This document shows positions 23,748-34,745 of a stretch of 64,000 bases of DNA, one piece after another (positions within the stretch are counted from its first letter, which is position 1; the number at the start of each line of letters is the position of its first letter). The position numbers and the translations under genes were made by a program. Below the pieces are notes generated by a model. That model made no database searches. It was not told the DNA's origin and worked only from the letters and a program-made list of their open reading frames with translations. Source of the DNA: Mucor racemosus (Eukaryota > Mucoromycota > Mucoromycetes > Mucorales > Mucoraceae); NCBI GenBank assembly GCA_027405735.1, contig JAPEHQ010000019.1, positions 439,001 to 503,000 of the forward strand, read 5' to 3'.

Positions 23748-25199
23748 GAAGGTAAATTTTTTTTCGGAGGGTTGTCAGAATTCTGAAATGCACAAGATTT
23801 AGAATAAATAATATTGTTGCAAGAAAAAATGCATAATTTAATAAAGGAACTTGTTGAGTTAAATCACGCAAAAACTGAAGTGAACCTTTATTTAATAACA
23901 GTAATTTGTCTTATTTGTACACAAATCCTATTTTACATTTATCCGTTAGATTAGTATTGGATCGATTATATCTTTCTGACATTCCATGTCAGGTCAATCT
24001 ATTTACACTACACTACGGGAAAAATAATGTAAAAAAATTTTCAATAATAATGATCTTGTAATAGATTGAGGCTATTGAGAAAGAAGTGCTAAGAGATGGA
24101 CGTTGTTGGTGTTACTAATTATAGTTGACTATTACTTTGGTCAATACTTACTATTTATTAAGTGTGATTAATATGTGACAAGTAGTATTAAGTAATAGAT
24201 TGGTTGTAGTTGTGTTTAATAAGTTTATTTAGTTATATATAAATTATTAATAAAGGAAGAGAACAGGTATTTTCAAGAATGTTCAATATCTGATTTAACA
24301 TTTGCGTATTTATATAAAGTATACAGCTGAAACTAATTCATGCAATTATTGTTGAAACACCATGTAATGTGAATCATTACAGTGGTCTTAAAAACAAATC
24401 TTGATTGTTTAATATACACAATGAATAACTAGAAAATAAAGTTAAAACTAGATATATATATTGAGTATATAGGAAGTAAAAAAGATAATGATTCGCCTCG
24501 AAAGACATTATCAGTGTAGGTTTTTGCCTATTATTTATGTTAAATCTCATTTCAATCCCATATTAAACCTGACATCCAAATGGAATTGAAATGGTATAAA
24601 TACTTTTAGAATCCAGGAACTGATGGCTCCTGGCTTCCTTTTTTAACTTAATAATAAAGACCCTACGTTTTCCGTGATATAATCGCTTGTAGTCTTTATT
24701 TTATTTGTATTGAAAATAATCGTTATCTACATATAACTCTCAATCAGGACTCAGGGTATTTATATTCTTTGGAAGCACGGATATAGAGTCTACAATACAG
24801 AGTGTATCAATGAATAATTTTATAATCTTGAGGAACTAGTTGATTACAACATGATGATATAATAGATTGGCCAGAGCAAGTTTAGTAGGATACGACCAAG
24901 TTAGGTATATAGAATTTATGCTTGATTAACTTTAGATAGTGAATGTTTATACAAATGGAATAGCTGAATTTCATTTCCAGGAACGAATTCATGATTGGCT
25001 CATCAACTTCAGGATCTCAGCAGGCTACATTATTTCATTATAGATTAAATGTAATATAACTAGATGAAATAAAATTGCAATACATCGTTATAACCTCATA
25101 CTCATCATTTTATGCTAAGAACCATGTCTAAATAACCCTTCTTTGAGCACTTCTACTCATAATACATGTGCCCAGTCTAATCTATGTCCTAAACATTAT
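23748..25199. other. gene desert, possible LTR-like sequence
   Basis: There is no gene-like frame in 1.4 kb. At 24538-24760 a TATAAATAC box is followed about 60 bp later by AATAAAGAC and a GT/T-rich stretch, the order of promoter and polyadenylation signals seen in small LTRs. I could not find matching ends or a target duplication. Confidence 0.4.
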
Positions 25200-26785
25200 T
25201 GCCTTCGATTTGATCTGGTAATCAAGAAATACGTCCAACAATACAGTGGTAAATAATGATATTTGATCTTAGAATGCGGTTAAATAAAAATATCAGTCTC
25301 TAATATAACGAATGCTACCTATATTAAAAATATTAGTCCCTTGTGTTATAATGTGTATTCAGATACAAGAAAAGAATAACAGCTTGATAGTCTGATATGC
25401 CTTATCAAACGGTGAATGATATCCTTGGAATATGAAAACAAAAAGAAAGAAACAACACAAGTATAAAAGGATTTTCAAGGCTTTACATTATTTAGCGCAT
25501 TTGAAACCCTGCTAAATTGTACATTTCAGCCAATGTAAAAGCAGTATTACAGCGCCTGAACTATAAACTAAGCAAAATAGGCAATATCTGTTACTATAAT
25601 AGAAACATAAAATTTTCTACTAGAAAAACCGTCTGTCATATCATAGATTCATTAAAAAATTGCAAAAACGAGCCCGTAGAGCGACGCCGTAATTGAGCAT
25701 AACAAGACTGAACTGCTAAGTCTCTTATGTTATGTCAATACTCATCCTAGGTCTCACATCCAAGGCCACAGTCTATAATTAGTGTTACAGTAAATCAATG
25801 CGGATCATTGACTTACATAATATTCTTAGATAGCAAAACCCTAGTAATAGTTATAATTAATGTATATAAATACATCCAAAGGATGTACTGTTAATAAAAG
25901 TGTAATATTCTGGCAAGATTATTTATAGAGACTCTTTTGACATTTCATCTTATACTATGGTATATATCTAAGTTTTAAATAAAGAAACGGTTTTTTTAAA
26001 AAATTTCTTATATTTAACCACGTACGGCCTGAAAATTCAGACTTTGTAGCGGACATTTTCGGGGCTCATCTTATCCTTACCAACACTCATGATTTAGATC
26101 AAAAAATAGAAAAATCAAATTTTGATAACAAAATCAACGTTTAAATATACTACATTATGAGAAAAAATTGTAGCCATAGCTAATACATATTTTATAAAAG
26201 CTTAATATTAAACGTTAAGTAATGAAAATTTGCACTTTTGCCCCAAAAACGGAATTTTGGTTAAAGGGTTTTCATGTAATATTTTGCAATAAAAATGTTT
26301 GTTATTTTTTATTGAGCAAATAGAGCACTAAATTCTGATAAGTGTATATTTTTTGTTTTTATAATTGGTATTATAGTTAACTCTAGATTTGCAAAATCAG
26401 AAAGAAAAAATTAAAAAATGTCAAAATTGATGACCTGGACAAAAATAATTTTCTAAATTAATATTCCGCTTATAAGCCTTGTAAGTCTTAAAAACAAGAG
26501 GTTTTATAATACTTGAGAACTTTTTCAAGAATTTATGATGCTGTATCCACTTGGTTCAAGCTAATTACTGTAAATATTTATACATATTAATATTGTGTGG
26601 TAGTTTATTTGATGATAATATAGTCTTATTTGATAATTAATGCGCTAGAGGTGATCTACATTAAGTTTTAGTCTTACCTCTCCAACATCATAAACATAAA
26701 CATGGCCATCACTGGGACCTATTGCCACCTTTTTACCCTCTTTGTCCCAAGCCAATTTATTCAATGCTTTACCAGAACAAACTTA
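25200..26785 (+). repeat. large direct duplication, copy 1
   Basis: This block aligns along its length and on the same strand with 57211-58578. Both start GCCTTCGATTTGATC and include AACCACGTAC, TTTGTAGCGGACATTTT and ACTCATGATTT words in order. Both end in the same dynein intermediate chain fragment. The 218-bp length difference is explained by the insertion at 25733-25942. Identity is high by eye (most lines differ at a few positions), so the duplication is not ancient. Confidence 0.85.
25733..25942 (+). mobile_element. 210-bp insertion inside duplicated block, with TGTCAA ends
   Basis: The sequence runs from TGTCAATACTCATCC to CTCTTTTGACA and is absent from the corresponding site in the other copy of the duplication (near 57733). 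A relative lies inverted at 54382-54619. The ends are TGTCAATA and, inverted, TGTCAAAA. Near the right side both copies contain TACATCC-AAA-GGATGTA, a short hairpin. TTAT lies on both sides and could be the target duplication, but exact edges are uncertain. It is a non-autonomous element of unknown class. Confidence 0.7.
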
Positions 26786-26787
26786 CT
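26655..26787 (-). pseudogene. dynein intermediate chain WD40 exon fragment, copy 1
   Basis: The reverse strand encodes KALNKLAWDKEGKKVAIG followed by SDGHVYVYDVGE, a C-terminal WD40 blade typical of cytoplasmic dynein intermediate chain. The exon ends at GAG followed by GTAAGA, a normal donor, so the fragment came from genomic DNA and not from a spliced message. No other exon of the gene follows in frame here. The same fragment, longer, occurs at 58440-58720. Confidence 0.75.
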
Positions 26788-27590
26788 TTTGACCTATAAA
26801 AATTGATTTATTAATAAAGTCAATTATTAATAACAAGCTACAGTAATTAAGTAATAATTATGGTGTACCTTTGATAGTGATATACAAGAAGACAACATCT
26901 TGTTTTCCTCTTCTTAGCTGTTGGCCACTAAATAGAAATAAATGCTTTTTAGAAACTAAATAGACTAACATGATTTTATTCATTCATTTAAATCAAGTCA
27001 ATACTATACATACTTTTATAATCACCAGTTTTCTCCAGGTAGATATCGACTTTAGACCAAAAAAGCATTGATTATAACGTAGATAATGGAACAAAATGAT
27101 TAAGACCTGGGCGCTTTTTTTTTTCGAGAGAGATATTATAACATGCCCTAACATTAACAGTTAATAATTTATTTCCAAATAAACAATAGGAAAAACATGT
27201 ACTTGTACCTGCTTCTTGATTTCAGTTCATAAAAAAATATTAGCCTTCTTGTTTGTAGTTTTAAACGTAAATAAAAGAGCTGAGGAAAGAGTAAGGAAGA
27301 AAAAAGATTTTGTATGTTACAAACAGGAATTTACAAAGGCATAAATACTTTTAGTGCTACCAAACAGGTTGTTGTAGTTGTTCCCATTTGGTCCCCGAAA
27401 GAAGAACATGAGAAGAACTCTTTCAAACCCCAAATTTCAGATTGATATACTGTATCTTGTCAATAAGGCAATTCTGTTGAATCAGAGTAACTCACATTTG
27501 TTTTAAACCATTCAAATTATCTTCGTTATTAATTATATTATGATTGATATACTTTAATAAATTGACTAAAAAACCTTGATCTCATTGCTC
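26788..27590. other. gene-free stretch after duplicated block
   Basis: AT-rich sequence with no gene-like frame. It diverges from the second copy of the duplication immediately after the dynein fragment. Confidence 0.45.
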
Positions 27591-27594
27591 TGCT

Positions 27595-27710
27595 CATCTG
27601 GAATGCCTGTTCTGCACGAAATTTTTTATTCTGCCCATCTGTGCAGATCATTATGCCCATGGGAAGCATAGTTCGGCCGTAGTGATATGCTATTATTGTC
27701 GTGATAATTA
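27595..27710 (-). repeat. fragment of a GCCCATGGGCATAATG-rich repeat
   Basis: The words TCTGCCCATCTGTGC, ATTATGCCCATGGG and CGGCCGTAGTG also occur, in reverse orientation and more often, at 56412-56780. The copy here is short. It looks like the end of a decayed DNA element. Confidence 0.45.
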
Positions 27711-27883
27711 TAAATGTAATTAGATAATTTAGATATTATAAGTTAAAAGACATCGTTTATTAAGTTTGACATTTGAATCTGCTATTTATACTATTTTGAG
27801 TTGTGTAACAAAAGATCTAAATTGCTAGGACAAAAACAAAATATATTACGTAATCAACTTTTTTAAAAAATGTAAAAAATGAA

Positions 27884-27956
27884 TGCGGCTAAAGTGGATC
27901 GAACACCTGACCTTTAGATCTTCAGTCTAACGCTCTCCCAGCTGAGCTATACCCGC
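27884..27956 (-). tRNA. tRNA-Phe (GAA), no intron, acceptor-stem mismatch
   Basis: The minus strand folds as a 73-nt cloverleaf. It has acceptor GCGGGTA, D arm GCTC...GAGC, anticodon arm TTAGA-CTGAAGA-TCTAA, a 5-nt variable loop, T arm AGGTG-TTCGATC-CACTT and 3' strand TAGCCGC plus discriminator A. The anticodon GAA is at 27921-27923 (complement). A T-run follows, as for a Pol III terminator. Position 5 (G) faces G68, a mismatch in the acceptor stem. The gene sits alone in a repeat-rich desert, so it may be a decaying copy. Confidence 0.88.
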
Positions 27957-28202
27957 TTTTTGTGATTTTTACACTTTTAATCAAAATATATAGTGTACAA
28001 TTAAAGAAGCGGTATTTCAAATATAAACCAATGAATTCTCAAACATTTGGTACCTGTACTGAAGTTCAATTGGAATGTCTATCATTGCATTTATATAATA
28101 ATTATGTTATCTAAATCATTAATAAAGCGAGCTTTCTTACGTTTAAAATATTTTTGGAACCTTTACTTTATTGTCATTTTATCGCTGAGATTCTGTACCA
28201 AG

Positions 28203-28476
28203 TAAGTATAAAACACGAGCCGAGCCTTCGACGAGCTTTTGACTTTTCAAAAAGTTCAAATCTAAATAATGATTAGTAAATGATGTGACATTATTACTTT
28301 AGATAATTGTCAGTTGGCATTCATAAGTTTGCTTTACTTTAGATATTTGTCACTGGAAAGGTAAAATAAAGCTCGCATTGAGATGATGAGTTTTAGTCAC
28401 TGCATAAAAAAGCTCGTGTGGGGTAAACGAGCTCTAGTCACGCGCAAAAAAAAGCTCGGCTCATTTAAGATCACTA
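28203..28476 (-). mobile_element. hAT-like family B element, inverted and internally deleted copy (274 bp)
   Basis: Its reverse complement starts TAGTGATCTTAAATGAGCC and ends CTCGGCTCGTGTTTTATACTTA, matching both ends of the 601-bp element at 11024-11624. Much of the centre is missing or rearranged. The flanks GTACCAAG and ATTCCATC agree at only about half the positions, so no clear target duplication remains. It is an old, decayed copy. Confidence 0.6.
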
Positions 28477-28499
28477 ATTCCATCACTCAACATTTGTAC

Positions 28500-28860
28500 T
28501 TTTTTTTTTATATTTTCTCTATCAAAATTTGGGATATTTCAGAAAACTAAATTGTTATAGGTAGATATAAATTAGCACTTTGACTTGAGCGCAAAAAAGC
28601 CGTAATCAATATACTATATCCTCTGAATTCACTAAAATAGAGGCAAAACATGAAAATCCGTAAATTTTTGATACTCAAATATGTTGAAGAACATCTATAA
28701 ATAAGCAGATACCACCCTAAAAGTAATTCTATCTCTTAATTTTTTACAGAGATATACTGCGCCAAAATTTCAGCTTTCAAATACAAGGAAACCAAAATTA
28801 GAGATTCAGAGAGTTTATTCTGATATATAAAGCATGCGAATTAGAAATAGTAAAAACCGT
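28500..28860 (-). repeat. old dispersed repeat, partial minus-oriented copy
   Basis: The stretch around 28660-28790 (AAATTTTTGATACTCAAATATG, GAAGAACA, CTTAATTTTT plus GAGATATACTG) matches 11838-11975 on the same strand and 54632-54760 inverted. The copy is partial and diverged and sits next to the hAT-like element at 28203-28476. Confidence 0.5.
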
Positions 28861-29337
28861 AATTGATATCAACATCTCAATTAAACATACACATTTTTAT
28901 TTTGTCTACTCACTATTTACAAGTAATACAGAAGCCTTCTAATAGCAATTGAGTGAAATGGCAATCGTTTCTTGGCTCTATAAACCATAAAGCTACGGTT
29001 AAAATCAACCGTTTTCACTTTTTATCCTGATCAAACATACCCTAATTTTCCTTTTTTGTATACATTGCTTTACACCAATTAATTGCTTTGAGAAGATTTT
29101 AGATAATCAATTCACCCTGCACAAACAAAAGATTCTTATCATTGTTTGGTAGATCAATTCGACAAATCCAGTAAATTGTTTTTGCAATACAAGGCGGACT
29201 TTCAAAAATGTTCCTTCTAAATGAATTATATTGTTACATGAAAGCTTTTTTTTTTTTTTTTGATTTCTTGAGATATATTTGATTGTTAACCCCATCTTTT
29301 TTTCTCGTTTTTATAAATAAGAAAAGTTGTTACGGAA
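28861..29337. promoter_or_regulatory. upstream region of Cid1-like gene
   Basis: No gene-like frame. It contains a T-run (29248-29262) and presumably the promoter of the gene starting at 29338. Confidence 0.4.
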
Positions 29338-31457
29338 ATGAGAAAACCTACAGAGGAAGATAGAGAAGAATTATATGAATATATGGTTCTGTTCGATATG
29401 ACTGACGATAGACGTACAGGAAGGGAACCCCATGCTGTTCCAGAACGTCTAATGGAATCTTTCAAGTCTTCGAAAGGGTTCACATACCAAGAAATAGCCT
29501 CTTTCGGCTTAAGCCGTAACAGAGACGAACCATCAAATATATTAGAATCTACACAATACATGGATTACGTGGCAGATCGCCGTTATGACAATGGCGAATT
29601 TGCCCGCATAGGAAAAATGTCAAATAATATGAAATTATATTTGTATTATCCTAGCCATCATCAATATAGCAACAGCAGACGAGAAATGGGCCAGGACTAT
29701 TTACAACACAATGGTTCACCACATAATAGCTCACCCATGGAAATCAACAGAGAAGATGTTAGAGAATCCAATGGTAAAATCGACCCATTTGCTATTGATA
29801 AAGAGATTGATTTAAAACCTGCGGTAAAGTTTTAATTATTTTTAGATATAATAATCAAATGTTGATTTTCTTTGATTTAATAGTTAACAAAATATTCACC
29901 TGGAACGATAAATGAAAAAGTAAATATATTACGACAGATATTTGCGGCGCATTTTCCCGCTTATTACATGGAATTTACACCATTTGGGTAAGTTCGAATG
30001 GCATATTTATTCTAAATGTGAAATACAAATATTTATGATAACTCAGGTCAGCTGTATCTGGAATCGCTTTTTGTAACTCTAAATTGAATATTAATATTGA
30101 AATGGATGTTCCTGACATGAAGCGTCTATTGAAGGAATCTACATACAGAGGCACAAAGGAACCACAAAACTTTAATTATATGAGTGCTGTTCTGCAATCA
30201 GTAGGTGCAACAAAAATTACTTATGATGACACATTATGTTCAACTAGTTTTCTTCTTGATAACTTTCGCTACGAATATGTTTTCAATCGCGAGATTGTAA
30301 CAAAAAGTACGGATTTGATTGAGCAATACATGAAATTGGACAGTAGAGTGTTACCATTTATCAAAACTTTGAAATATTTTGGTCGTGGTAGAAACATCTT
30401 TGCTCGTAAATAACAACTGCACAATCGTAACTGATCCGAAATGCTAACATTACTATGCTATTTTAGCTCAATTGGCCAACAATAGTATAAGATTTTACGC
30501 TTATGTCATTATGGCTTTATCTTTCCTTGTATCTTCAGACCCACCTGTCATTCCCAATCTTCAAAATATCAATCACAAAGACATTAGAGATCTTTGTGTA
30601 TCAGAGGACTGTGCAACTAGAAAAGTATTCTGGGAGACAGCTATCCATAAAGGCGCTGTAGTGGGTGCTACTTCTCGTTTTCATGATTGTTTGCAATACG
30701 ATAATAGTGCTTCTCCCTGTACAAATCGAGTCAAGAAAAACGGATCAAGCTTATATTGGAAATCATCGAATAAGGCAACTGTGGGAGAGCTGTTTATTGA
30801 TTTCATGTATTACTATGGGTACGAGTTTGATTATAAAAACTTTGCAGTGTCATTGAAGATGGGAGGCATGACACATAGGAAGGATGAATTTAAAGATGAT
30901 TTGGTGGTTGTAGAGGATCCAATTTTATCAGGTGTCAACTTGGCGTAAGTAATTTGGTTTACTATTGAATGATTAAATTAATATTTTCTAGTGCTGGGAT
31001 TGTAGATCCATTTGGATTACAAAAATTTCAAAATACATTAAGAGGAGCATTCACATTATTATATGGGAATGTACCATTTGAACAAGTGATTACAAAGACA
31101 CCAGACATTCATCAGTACAACAACCTTCGAGGACTGTATGGTAAGATGCCAAAGTACAGACCCTTCATGCGAATTGGATGGACTCCATCAACAAAAACAA
31201 TTGCACTTATAGGATTACCAAAAATACCAGAACAGGATAGGGAAAGAGTATGTTTTTGCGATCGCATCAGAAATTTATTCATTTCATACGGTGTCGTAGA
31301 TCGTCTAATTGATCTTGATTACACCGTAAAACAAATAACATTTACTGATGTAAAACGTAACGTAAAAGATATTGTTATACCCACATCCTTTGTATTTGAG
31401 GGCAAAAAAGTGTACTTGGTGGAGCTTTACGATTCAATTATTGCTGAAGTAAATTAA
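29338..31457 (+). CDS. Cid1/TUTase-like nucleotidyltransferase-fold protein lacking catalytic aspartates
   Basis: Exons are 29338-29823, 29884-29987, 30047-30405, 30467-30944 and 30992-31457, giving 630 aa. The protein aligns with non-canonical poly(A)/poly(U) polymerases. It shows FGSAVSG (from residue 196), a helical segment YMKLDSRVLPFIKTLKYFGR, PVIPNLQ, and a PAP/25A-associated domain (GELFIDFMYYYGYEFDYKNFAVSL, about 423-446). In active members the GS motif is followed by SDxD. Here the residues are S208-K209-L210-N211, and the third catalytic Asp aligns with E273. It is therefore probably not an active nucleotidyltransferase and may act as a scaffold. The first 165 residues are hydrophilic and unrecognised. 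The frame is intact through five exons, which argues against a simple pseudogene. Confidence 0.85.
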
Positions 31458-31972
31458 GAGCTGTCTATGATGCTTAGAGAAGCCTCAAGTGCCTTTGCTT
31501 AAAAATCGAAATACTACAAAATAATAAGCTTAAAAAAATATTGTATATTCAAAATAACTGACATTGTATAGTAAAATGTTCATGTAAATTTGCCCGCCAA
31601 CCCAAATTAAATAAGACATCATACTTGAAAAAACAACATCCAAAATTCAATTTATAGAATTTCTTCCGCATTTTATAGTAGAATGGCATATCAAAACACT
31701 TGATACGGTCTCTCCAACTCGTCAAGTCTATTCTGATTTTTTTTAATAAATACGTAATTCTTGCTTAAATTTACGAAAGCATATAAATATGCATTGTAAA
31801 ATTTTTCTTGGATGTCATCTTCAAACAAGACTGAATCATCAGATTGTTTATAATACGGTATATTATTTATTTGAAAATTAATGAACTAGAAAAGTTTTAT
31901 AAAATGAATTACAATGGGTTGATTATATGATTGAATAGAATTTATACACGAATAAATGAAATTATATATCTA
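31458..31972. other. convergent intergenic region, no gene seen
   Basis: This stretch lies between the ends of the Cid1-like gene (+) and the SLC35-type gene (-). It is AT-rich and holds the two 3' UTRs. Confidence 0.5.
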
Positions 31973-33409
31973 TTAATTGCTCTTTTTGCTAAGAATATCT
32001 GCATGTTGCTGAGGCTGCTTTGGAGCAGCATCAGTAGTAACTGTAGTTGGCTTTGAGTTGGATTTAAGACCTGCACGAGTATATATCAATGTACCAACAA
32101 AAACGAGAAGGGATCCCATTTTAGCACCAAATCCAAAGTCATTTTTAAAGTAGACGATAGAAAACATCAATGAGGAAAACTTTCTCAAATTTAAAACCAA
32201 ATTTAAGGTTAAAGAAGTAGCAACTGAAGTCATGCGGTTAACACCAGCAATGCAAACATATTGTGTAAGCATGTTCATCAACAAAAATGCCCATAATTTA
32301 CGCATTTGTATGGATTGTAAGATTTCTACAAGTGCGGAAGGGAGTATGTCGCATAAATGATCCAAAAATGGAACTTGATCCATGAGAGCAGGAATTGGCA
32401 TCAATGGTGATTTGTTGTAAGCAACAATTTGATTTGATAAATCTTTGTAAAACAATAAAAAAAAGGGAATAGCGAGGAAATGCTTTATAAAAAGAACCAG
32501 TTAATTAAATGCATACAAAAGACCAAATATGCGTATACTTACAGTATAAAACAAGCCTTCTCTCCATTGTTTGCCGTATTTTTTATATGTAACTTCTTGA
32601 AATAATCCCATACCAGCTGATAGTATCATGGCAACTAACAAAAGAAAAATACCTGTAAAGAATTCGGTTGTGCTACCAGGATTATTCTATTCAATTTCGT
32701 TTAGCAAACCATCTCTTCTATTTTGTTGTTGTTGCTTTTACCTCGTTATGTGCAGAAGCATTGTCCAGAGTGGCCCAAACAACACCAGCAGTGACAAATA
32801 AAACACCAGCAATTTGGCCGATAGAATATCTATAAAAGAGTCAGGATATTACCCTTTCCTTAGCATTGCAAGGATTTACCTTTTTTTCAAAATTAATGCA
32901 CCCAAAATCATATTGACAATCAGTCCTCCGCTTCTGAAAATAATGTGCAATGGCACTGAAATGTTGTATCCTAAGGCTAAATTATTCAAGACTGACACAA
33001 TAAAGAACATGGTGACTAAAAAGAACCAGTTTGAAAGAGGAACAATTGTGGGCTTCAATTTTGGCCCGTATTTGCCCCAAATGATTTGGTTTCTTAATCC
33101 TTCTACTGCCACAAATAAAAATTGACCAAATGTAATTAATTGACCTAAAGATGAAATTAAAGATATACCCTTAGTTTCATACCGTATAAAACTTACCACT
33201 TTTTGGTGCATCACTGAAAAAAAAAAAAAAAAAAGGAAATTACATTAATTTTCAGAAATCAACAAACTTACTTAAACAACTTACGTTACTAAAACTTCTA
33301 AAGCAAACACGTTACTACAACATCCTCCAAAAATCAAGGCCAGTATCATTGGCATATCAGAAGCAATTATATGGATTAATGCTTCTGTGAAGCTAGTGGA
33401 GCTATCCAT
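31973..33409 (-). CDS. UDP-sugar transporter, SLC35B4/Yea4-like
   Basis: Exons on the minus strand are 33409-33285, 33213-33197 (17 nt), 33144-32880, 32829-32742, 32686-32543 and 32482-31973, giving 382 aa. The family moves UDP-GlcNAc (and related sugars) into the ER/Golgi lumen in exchange for UMP, feeding glycan and chitin synthesis. Many hydrophobic segments are seen, with family blocks ILALIFGGCCSNVFALEVLV, LITFGQFLFVAVEGL, PLSNWFFLV, NISVPLHIIFRSGGLI and NRMTSVATSLTLNLVLNLRKF. The C-terminus ends SKKSN, so Lys occupies positions -3 and -4, a KKxx ER-retrieval signal consistent with an ER Yea4-like protein. The 17-nt exon is required to join DAPKS in frame. Confidence 0.9.
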
Positions 33410-33731
33410 GGCAAAATCTTTACAGTGATGGTAGAGAAATCTGCAGAAAAAGGGGAAGAAATGTTCCAATGTTATATACCCAATTTGATATGGGATTTTC
33501 AATGAGTTTCAAAAGCCCAAATCCTATGGGTTAATAAGTCACAACAAAGATATGGGAGGTCCTTTAAATTCATATCAATGAACACATCGGGCCGCCTGGA
33601 AGGTTTTTATCCGAATCAGTCAACTGAAATCATTAACGGCACCAAATGTAGCCGAATATATAAGAACGTATTTTTTATTATCGAACTAATTTGATGGCTC
33701 CATGGAGCGGCAAAAAGAAGATGCATTCCTC
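33410..33731. promoter_or_regulatory. promoter region of SLC35B4-like gene
   Basis: This 320-bp gap separates the start of the SLC35-type gene from the stop of the AlkB-like gene; both are on the minus strand. No coding frame or clear site is seen. Confidence 0.45.
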
Positions 33732-34553
33732 TTATCTTTCAGATGTTGTCATGGAATGCATCTCTTCTTCGCCATGTTTTAATTTTCTAAGGGTGACGCT
33801 TATTCTAGTTCCTCTTTCAATTAATTGACCATCGATTTCATCGATTAATTTTGATTGAATCCCATGCTCCCAATCAAATCTTGCGTCTTGAGATAGTGCT
33901 AAAACATCTCCAGGACGTAGTAGTATGTCATGCTTGTTTTTATCATCCGTATTCTCGGCATTATAAGACGTAGCATTTCTTCTAGCCGGTCTCATTGTCA
34001 TAATACAAGATGACATTAATGAAATGATTAATATTCCATCTTCAAATCTAAAATACAATTCCAAGAATTTTAAAAATTACCCTTTCTCCATTTGAAAGGG
34101 GGTACATGTAACACAAACCTTAGCAAGTCAACATGGCTTGTTATTCCTTCACCTAACATTACAAATTCATTAGTTTTTACATTTTATTTGAATTTTATTT
34201 TATAGTAATATACCCTTCTTGTACAAATTCAATATCGCTTGGTCAAAAAGCGGTTGTCTATTTAATATTTCCTGGTGATATAATCCTGGATATCTCTTGA
34301 TAACCCATGACTCTATCCAATTAATATATTCCGGTAATTCACCAAAAACCATGGCTTGGTTTGCATTACCCACGAAATAATTGTTTTCAATAAGAGCGTG
34401 TGTTAATGACATTTGTTCCTCATGAGACAATGCTTGTCTAAGTAATTTCAAGCCTGGAATAGCATCAAATGTAATGATAGGAGCAAGTTCCTCGTGCTTT
34501 TCTATTTCTTCATCACTTCCAAAAAGGTCTTCCCAATCTATACTATTGGGCAT
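33732..34553 (-). CDS. AlkB-family 2-oxoglutarate/Fe(II) dioxygenase
   Basis: Exons on the minus strand are 34553-34214, 34152-34119 (34 nt) and 34047-33732, giving 229 aa. AlkB-like enzymes oxidatively demethylate nucleic acids or proteins. The short middle exon supplies the iron-binding HVD (in GEGITSHVDLLRF). The distal His is in FDWEHGI, and the 2-oxoglutarate-binding end shows the RxxxxxR pattern in GTRISVTLRKL. The spacing fits the compact ALKBH6/ALKBH7-like or Ofd2-like proteins, and I cannot say which, so the substrate is unknown. The N-terminal half (FDAIPGLKLLRQALSHEEQ) matches the usual AlkB N-terminal extension. All metal ligands are present, so it is probably active. Confidence 0.88.
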
Positions 34554-34745
34554 TGTTGTGTGGTTGATGGAAAACCAAACCAAAATGGAAAAAAAAAGTG
34601 GAATAAATTATTGAATCGCTAAATCATTTTATTACACTTGAAAAAAAAAAAACGCTTATTTAAATGATGAATTTGCAATAAAGTCGACTTAAAAAAATAT
34701 AAACGTCCAAAAAAGAAGCATTTAAAAGCACTTAGCGTTAGTTTT
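34554..34745. promoter_or_regulatory. short divergent promoter region
   Basis: About 190 bp between the AlkB-like gene (-) and the small frame at 34746 (+). A-rich, with no distinct site seen. Confidence 0.35.

Noticed and set aside
24538..24760. Candidate solo LTR (TATAAATAC, then AATAAAG)
   Set aside because: The signals are in a plausible order, but no matching TG...CA ends, target duplication, primer-binding site or second copy could be found.
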